A program made the position numbers and the translations under genes. A DNA stretch of 10,438 nucleotides, taken from Pseudomonadota bacterium. Lineage in GTDB: Bacteria > Pseudomonadota > Alphaproteobacteria > Rhizobiales > Hyphomicrobiaceae. The DNA lies in the NCBI GenBank assembly GCA_023423275.1, contig JAFAFW010000025.1, forward strand, positions 1 to 10,438, read 5' to 3'. A model generated the notes under the pieces. It had not been told where the DNA came from and searched no databases. It saw only the letters and a program-made list of their open reading frames with translations. This document shows positions 6,515 through 10,438 of the stretch, in pieces (the stretch's first letter is position 1; each line of letters begins with the position of its first letter).

Positions 6515-7132
6515 ATGGGCGTTCGCCGACTAGATCCGAATCAACCAGCGAGCTTCGCCTTCACTCCCGACAATCTGGCGTGGGCGAAGGAGACGATCGG
6601 CAAGTATCCGCCAGGCAAGCAGGCCTCTGCCGTCATTCCTCTGCTGTGGCGTGCGCAAGAACAGCACCAGAACTGGCTGCCCGAACCGGCAATCCGCTGT
6701 GTCGCCGATATGCTCGATATGCCCTACATCCGGGTCTATGAAATCGCGACCTTCTACACAATGTTCCAGTTGTCGCCGGTGGGCCTCAAGGCGCACGTGC
6801 AGGTCTGCGGTACGACGCCGTGCATGCTGCGCGGCTCGGACGAGATCCGCGAGGTTTGCAAACGGCGCATCAACCCGCATCCGCATCATCTCTCTCCGGA
6901 CGGAGATTTCTCGTGGGAGGAGGTCGAGTGCCTCGGCTCCTGCGCCAACGCGCCGATGGTTCAGATCGGCAAGGATACCTACGAAGATTTGACGCCGGAG
7001 CTGTTCGAGAGGCTGCTCGACGGTTTCGCAAAAGGTCAGCCGCCTAAGCCCGGTTCTCAGACGGGTCGTCAGGCCTCCTGTCCGGCAGGTGGGCCGACAA
7101 CGTTGAAGACCTTGGCGCGGTCGGGCGATTGA
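6515..7132 (+). CDS. nuoE: NADH-quinone oxidoreductase subunit E (cluster N1a)
   Basis: NuoE (24-kDa/NDUFV2 homologue) has a thioredoxin-like fold with the [2Fe-2S] cluster N1a and partners NuoF at the NADH-oxidising tip. The 205-residue product has an N-terminal helical part (SFAFTPDNLAWAKETIGKYP) and the family motif IRVYEIATFYTMFQL. The four ligands are Cys98 and Cys103 (CGTTPC) and Cys139 and Cys143 (CLGSC). The C-terminal tail PPKPG..TGRQ..CPAGGPTTL parallels the tail of mitochondrial NDUFV2 and of other alphaproteobacterial NuoE proteins, and is longer than in E. coli. ATG 6515 is the family-like start; the ribosome site is weak (GGAA ten bases upstream). nuoF follows after 25 nt. The unusually long leader gap before it may hold an extra promoter or processing site. 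Confidence 0.96.
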   Translation: MGVRRLDPNQPASFAFTPDNLAWAKETIGKYPPGKQASAVIPLLWRAQEQHQNWLPEPAIRCVADMLDMPYIRVYEIATFYTMFQLSPVGLKAHVQVCGTTPCMLRGSDEIREVCKRRINPHPHHLSPDGDFSWEEVECLGSCANAPMVQIGKDTYEDLTPELFERLLDGFAKGQPPKPGSQTGRQASCPAGGPTTLKTLARSGD

Positions 7133-7157
7133 CGGGATCGATCAGGAAGGCACGCGA

Positions 7158-8444
7158 ATGCTCGCTGATAAAGATCGTATCTTCACGAACATTTACGGCT
7201 TCCACGACTGGAAGCTGGCGGGCGCACGCTCGCGCGGCACGTGGGACAATACCAAGGCGCTCATCGATATGGGCCATGATGCCATCATCGACGAGATCAA
7301 GAAGTCGGGTCTGAGGGGGCGCGGCGGCGCCGGCTTCCCGACCGGTCTCAAGTGGTCGTTCATGCCGAAGGCCGATCCGCGTCCGAGCTATCTCGTCGTC
7401 AACGCCGACGAATCCGAGCCCGGCTCGTGCAAGGACCGCGAGATCATGCGGCATGAGCCGCATATCCTGATCGAAGGCTGCCTCATCGCCAGCTTCGCAA
7501 TGCGCGCCCATACTTGCTACATCTATGTGCGCGGCGAGTTCATCCGCGAGCGCGAGAGGCTGCAGGCGGCGATCGACGAAGCCTACGCCGCCAGGCTGAT
7601 CGGCAAGGACAACGTCAACGGCTGGGATTTCGACTGCTACGTCCACCATGGCGCCGGTGCTTACATCTGCGGCGAGGAAACCGCTCTGCTGGAAAGCCTT
7701 GAGGGCAAGAAGGGCCAGCCGCGCCTGAAACCGCCTTTCCCGGCCAACGTCGGTCTCTATGGCGCGCCCACCACGGTCAATAACGTCGAATCCATCGCCG
7801 TGACGCCGACCATTCTGCGCCGTGGAGCGACATGGTTCGCCGGTCTCGGCAAGCCGAACAACACCGGCACGAAGCTGTTCCAGATCTCCGGCCATGTCGA
7901 GAAGCCGTGCGTAGTCGAGGAAGAGATGGGCGTGCCGCTGCGTCAGCTCATCGATGAGCACGCGGGTGGTGTGCGCGGCGGCTGGAACAACCTGCTCGCA
8001 GTCATTCCCGGCGGCTCCTCGATGCCGCTGCTGCCGGCGTCGATGTGCGATGACCTGACGATGGACTTCGACAGCCTCGTCAAGCTGAAGTCGGCCATGG
8101 GGACGGCCGCGATCATCGTGATGGACAAGTCGACGGACATCGTGAAAGCGATTGCCCGCATTGCCTACTTCTACAAACACGAAAGCTGCGGCCAGTGTAC
8201 GCCGTGCCGCGAGGGCACCGGCTGGATGTGGCGCGTGCTCGAGCGCATGGCCAGGGGCGAGGCTGAGAAGCGTGAGATCGACCTGCTGTTCGACGTGTCG
8301 AAGCAGATCGAGGGGCACACGATTTGCGCGCTCGGTGATGCGGCGGCGTGGCCGGTGCAGGGTCTGTTGCGGCACTTCCGCGGAGAGATCGAAGCCCGTA
8401 TCGACCGCTATCAGGCGGCCCATCAGCGCGTCGCGGCGGAGTGA
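7158..8444 (+). CDS. nuoF: NADH-quinone oxidoreductase subunit F (NADH/FMN site, cluster N3)
   Basis: NuoF (51-kDa/NDUFV1 homologue) binds NADH and FMN and passes electrons to cluster N3. The product is 428 residues, the usual length. Glycine-rich nucleotide and flavin loops are visible: GLRGRGGAGFPTGLKW (51-66), then VNADESEPGSCKDRE (81-95), then AYICGEETALLESLEG (168-183). The SLBB-type middle region follows. The [4Fe-4S] ligands are Cys344, Cys347 and Cys350 in ESCGQCTPCREG, plus Cys390 in HTICALGD, with the normal spacing of about 40. ATG 7158 has AGGAAGG seven bases upstream, a strong site. The stop lies eight bases before the nuoG start, so the two are likely translated in tandem. Confidence 0.97.
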   Translation: MLADKDRIFTNIYGFHDWKLAGARSRGTWDNTKALIDMGHDAIIDEIKKSGLRGRGGAGFPTGLKWSFMPKADPRPSYLVVNADESEPGSCKDREIMRHEPHILIEGCLIASFAMRAHTCYIYVRGEFIRERERLQAAIDEAYAARLIGKDNVNGWDFDCYVHHGAGAYICGEETALLESLEGKKGQPRLKPPFPANVGLYGAPTTVNNVESIAVTPTILRRGATWFAGLGKPNNTGTKLFQISGHVEKPCVVEEEMGVPLRQLIDEHAGGVRGGWNNLLAVIPGGSSMPLLPASMCDDLTMDFDSLVKLKSAMGTAAIIVMDKSTDIVKAIARIAYFYKHESCGQCTPCREGTGWMWRVLERMARGEAEKREIDLLFDVSKQIEGHTICALGDAAAWPVQGLLRHFRGEIEARIDRYQAAHQRVAAE

Positions 8445-8452
8445 GCGGGACC

Positions 8453-10438
8453 ATGCCGAAGCAACTCATCATCGACGGACAGGAAATCGAGGTCGAAGAC
8501 GGCCTCACGCTGATCCAGGCGTGCGAGCAGGCGGGCGTGGATATCCCGCGCTTCTGCTATCACGAGCGCCTGTCGATCGCCGGTAACTGCCGCATGTGCC
8601 TCGTTGAAGTCGTCGGCATGCCGAAGCCGGTCGCGTCCTGCGCGATGGGCGTCAACGATCTGCCGCCGAACAAGGATGGCAGCCCGAAGATCATCAACAC
8701 CCGCACGCCGATGGTGAAGAAGGCGCGCGAAGGCGTGATGGAATTCCTGCTCATCAATCACCCGCTGGACTGCCCCATCTGCGACCAGGGCGGCGAGTGC
8801 GATCTGCAGGATCAGGCCATGGCGTTCGGCCTCGGCGGCTCGCGCTATACGGAGAACAAACGCGCGGTCGAGGACAAGCACCTCGGACCGCTGATCCGCA
8901 CCTTCATGACCCGCTGCATTCACTGCACGCGTTGCGTCCGTTTCATGACGGAAGTGGCCGGCGTGCAGGAACTGGGCGCCATTGGCCGGGGCGAGGACAT
9001 GGAGATCACCACGTACCTCGAAAAAGGCATGCTGTCGGAACTGTCGGCCAACATCGCCGACCTGTGCCCGGTGGGCGCGCTGACGCATCGTCCGACCTCC
9101 AACCAAGTCCGTCCGTGGGAGATGCGCAAGACCGAGTCGATCGACGTCATGGACGCCGTCGGCTCTGCCATCCGTGTCGATACCCGCGGCCGTGAAGTGA
9201 TGCGCTTCCTTCCGCGCAACAACGATGCGGTGAACGAGGAGTGGATTTCGGACAAGACGCGTCACGTTGCCGATGGCCTGCGCACGCAGCGTCTGGATCA
9301 GCCCTACGCCCGCAAGAACGGCAAGCTGGAAGCCGTGAGCTGGGATGAGGCGCTGCAGATCGCGGCCGACAGGTTGAAGGCCGCCGATCCGAGCCGTGTG
9401 GGTGTGATCGCGGGTGATCTGGCTGCCGCCGAGGAGATGTTCGCTCTCAAGGACCTGATGGGCCGTCTCGGTGTGAAGAGCCTCGATTGCCGTCAGGCGG
9501 GCGAACAGCTCGATCCAAAGCTCGGCCGTTCGAGCTATCTGTTCAATTCGCGATTTGCCGGACTGGAAGAGGCCGACGCGGTTCTGTTGATCGGTTGCAA
9601 TCCGCGCCTCGAAGCGGCGGTGCCGAACGCGCGCATCCTGAAGCGCTGGCGGCGCACGGGGCTGCCGGTTGGCGTCATCGGCGAGCGCGCCGATCTGACT
9701 TATCCCTATGAACATCTGGGTGCTGGCCCGCAGACCCTGTCCGATGTGGCGGCTGGCCGTCATCCGTTTGCGGATGTCTTGAAGCAGGCGCAGCGGCCGG
9801 TGGTGATCGTCGGCACCGGCGCGATCGCGCGTCAGGATGGTGCTGCCGTGCTGGCTCTCGCTGCGCAGGTCGCTGCGAATGCGATGCAGGGCAAGCCGGA
9901 CCACTGGAATGCCTTCAACGTGCTTCACTCGGCGGCAGCGCGCGTCGCTGGTCTCGATCTCGGTTTTGTCCCCGGCGATGGCGCGCGCGATGCGACCCGC
10001 ATGCAAACCGGCGACCTGGATGTGCTGTATCTGCTGGGCGCGGACGAGATCGAACTCGACCGGCTGGGCAATACGTTCGTCATTTATCAGGGCACGCACG
10101 GCGACGCGGGTGCGCATCGCGCGGACCTGATCCTGCCTGCCGCAGCCTACACCGAGAAGAGCGGCACGTACGTCAACACCGAAGGCCGCGCGCAGGTGAC
10201 GGCCCGTGCCGTATTCCCGCCGGGCGAGGCGAAGGAAGACTGGACGATCATCCGGGCGCTGTCGCCGTTGGTTGGCCATAAGCTGCCCTACGATAACATC
10301 GGTCAGCTCCGCGCCGCGATGTACCGGGCAGCGCCGCAGCTTGCCAAAATCGGCTACGTTGAGCCGGCCGGGCGCGCGGGCGTCGATGCGCTGCAGAAGC
10401 GTGGCGGCAGTCCGAGCAACGCACCTTTCAAGTCGAGC
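8453..10438 (+). CDS. nuoG: NADH-quinone oxidoreductase subunit G, 3' end cut by window edge
   Basis: NuoG (75-kDa/NDUFS1 homologue) is the large electron-wire subunit of the peripheral arm. The window holds 662 codons with no stop; alphaproteobacterial NuoG is about 690 residues, so about 30 are missing. The N-terminal ferredoxin domain gives the N1b [2Fe-2S] ligands Cys35, Cys46, Cys49 and Cys63. Cluster N5 uses His103, Cys107, Cys110 and Cys116 (HPLDCPICDQGGEC), and N4 uses Cys155, Cys158, Cys161 and Cys205 (CIHCTRC and NIADLCPVGAL). The remaining two thirds is the molybdopterin-oxidoreductase-like domain, which lacks a cofactor in this family; it includes the DLILPAAAYTEKSGTYVNTEGR segment. 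ATG 8453 is preceded by CGGGA and GGAG, the latter overlapping the end of nuoF. nuoH would be expected next. Confidence 0.96.
   Translation, partial: MPKQLIIDGQEIEVEDGLTLIQACEQAGVDIPRFCYHERLSIAGNCRMCLVEVVGMPKPVASCAMGVNDLPPNKDGSPKIINTRTPMVKKAREGVMEFLLINHPLDCPICDQGGECDLQDQAMAFGLGGSRYTENKRAVEDKHLGPLIRTFMTRCIHCTRCVRFMTEVAGVQELGAIGRGEDMEITTYLEKGMLSELSANIADLCPVGALTHRPTSNQVRPWEMRKTESIDVMDAVGSAIRVDTRGREVMRFLPRNNDAVNEEWISDKTRHVADGLRTQRLDQPYARKNGKLEAVSWDEALQIAADRLKAADPSRVGVIAGDLAAAEEMFALKDLMGRLGVKSLDCRQAGEQLDPKLGRSSYLFNSRFAGLEEADAVLLIGCNPRLEAAVPNARILKRWRRTGLPVGVIGERADLTYPYEHLGAGPQTLSDVAAGRHPFADVLKQAQRPVVIVGTGAIARQDGAAVLALAAQVAANAMQGKPDHWNAFNVLHSAAARVAGLDLGFVPGDGARDATRMQTGDLDVLYLLGADEIELDRLGNTFVIYQGTHGDAGAHRADLILPAAAYTEKSGTYVNTEGRAQVTARAVFPPGEAKEDWTIIRALSPLVGHKLPYDNIGQLRAAMYRAAPQLAKIGYVEPAGRAGVDALQKRGGSPSNAPFKSS

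Noticed and set aside
6304..6741. 145-codon plus-strand frame starting in the gap before nuoE
   Set aside because: More than half overlaps nuoE in another frame. The part in the gap has no recognisable motif and no clear ribosome site.
7044..8423. 459-codon minus-strand open frame opposite nuoF
   Set aside because: It is an antisense shadow of nuoF with no recognisable domain.
8423..10279. 618-codon minus-strand open frame opposite nuoG
   Set aside because: It is antisense to nuoG, in which all cluster ligands are present, and has low-information Arg/His/Ala composition.

Overview
The window is GC-rich chromosomal DNA from an alphaproteobacterium. NuoC and NuoD are separate genes, and the NuoA and NuoB sequences and the NuoE tail (PPKPG, GRQ, PAGG) are of the alphaproteobacterial/mitochondrial type. 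The overall feel suggests Hyphomicrobiales, perhaps the Bradyrhizobium/Afipia/Rhodopseudomonas group, but that is recall and not a search result.

Left part (1-2916, leftward genes). Three genes lie on the minus strand: the N-terminal two thirds of a tartrate/D-malate dehydrogenase-type beta-decarboxylating dehydrogenase, cut by the window edge; a GT4-family (GT-B fold) glycosyltransferase; and an unrecognised protein of up to 202 residues. They are separated by gaps of about 176 and 266 nt, so they need not form one operon.

Right part (about 2917-10438, rightward genes). This is the start of the respiratory complex I operon: nuoA, nuoB, nuoC, nuoD, a small four-helix membrane protein resembling DUF4267, nuoE, nuoF and nuoG. 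nuoG runs off the end with roughly 30 residues missing. NuoE, NuoF and NuoG form the NADH-oxidising arm (FMN and clusters N1a, N3, N1b, N4, N5). NuoB, NuoC and NuoD form the connecting arm that carries N2 and the quinone site. NuoA is the first membrane-arm subunit. All cluster ligands and signature residues I looked for are present, so these genes appear functional. The rest of the operon (nuoH onward) should lie beyond the right edge.

Nothing here looks like a mobile element, CRISPR array, RNA gene or defence system. The least ordinary items are the extra membrane-protein gene between nuoD and nuoE, the 220-nt untranslated gap with hairpin potential before nuoE, and the unrecognised gene divergent from nuoA, whose possible 5' end abuts the nuo promoter region.
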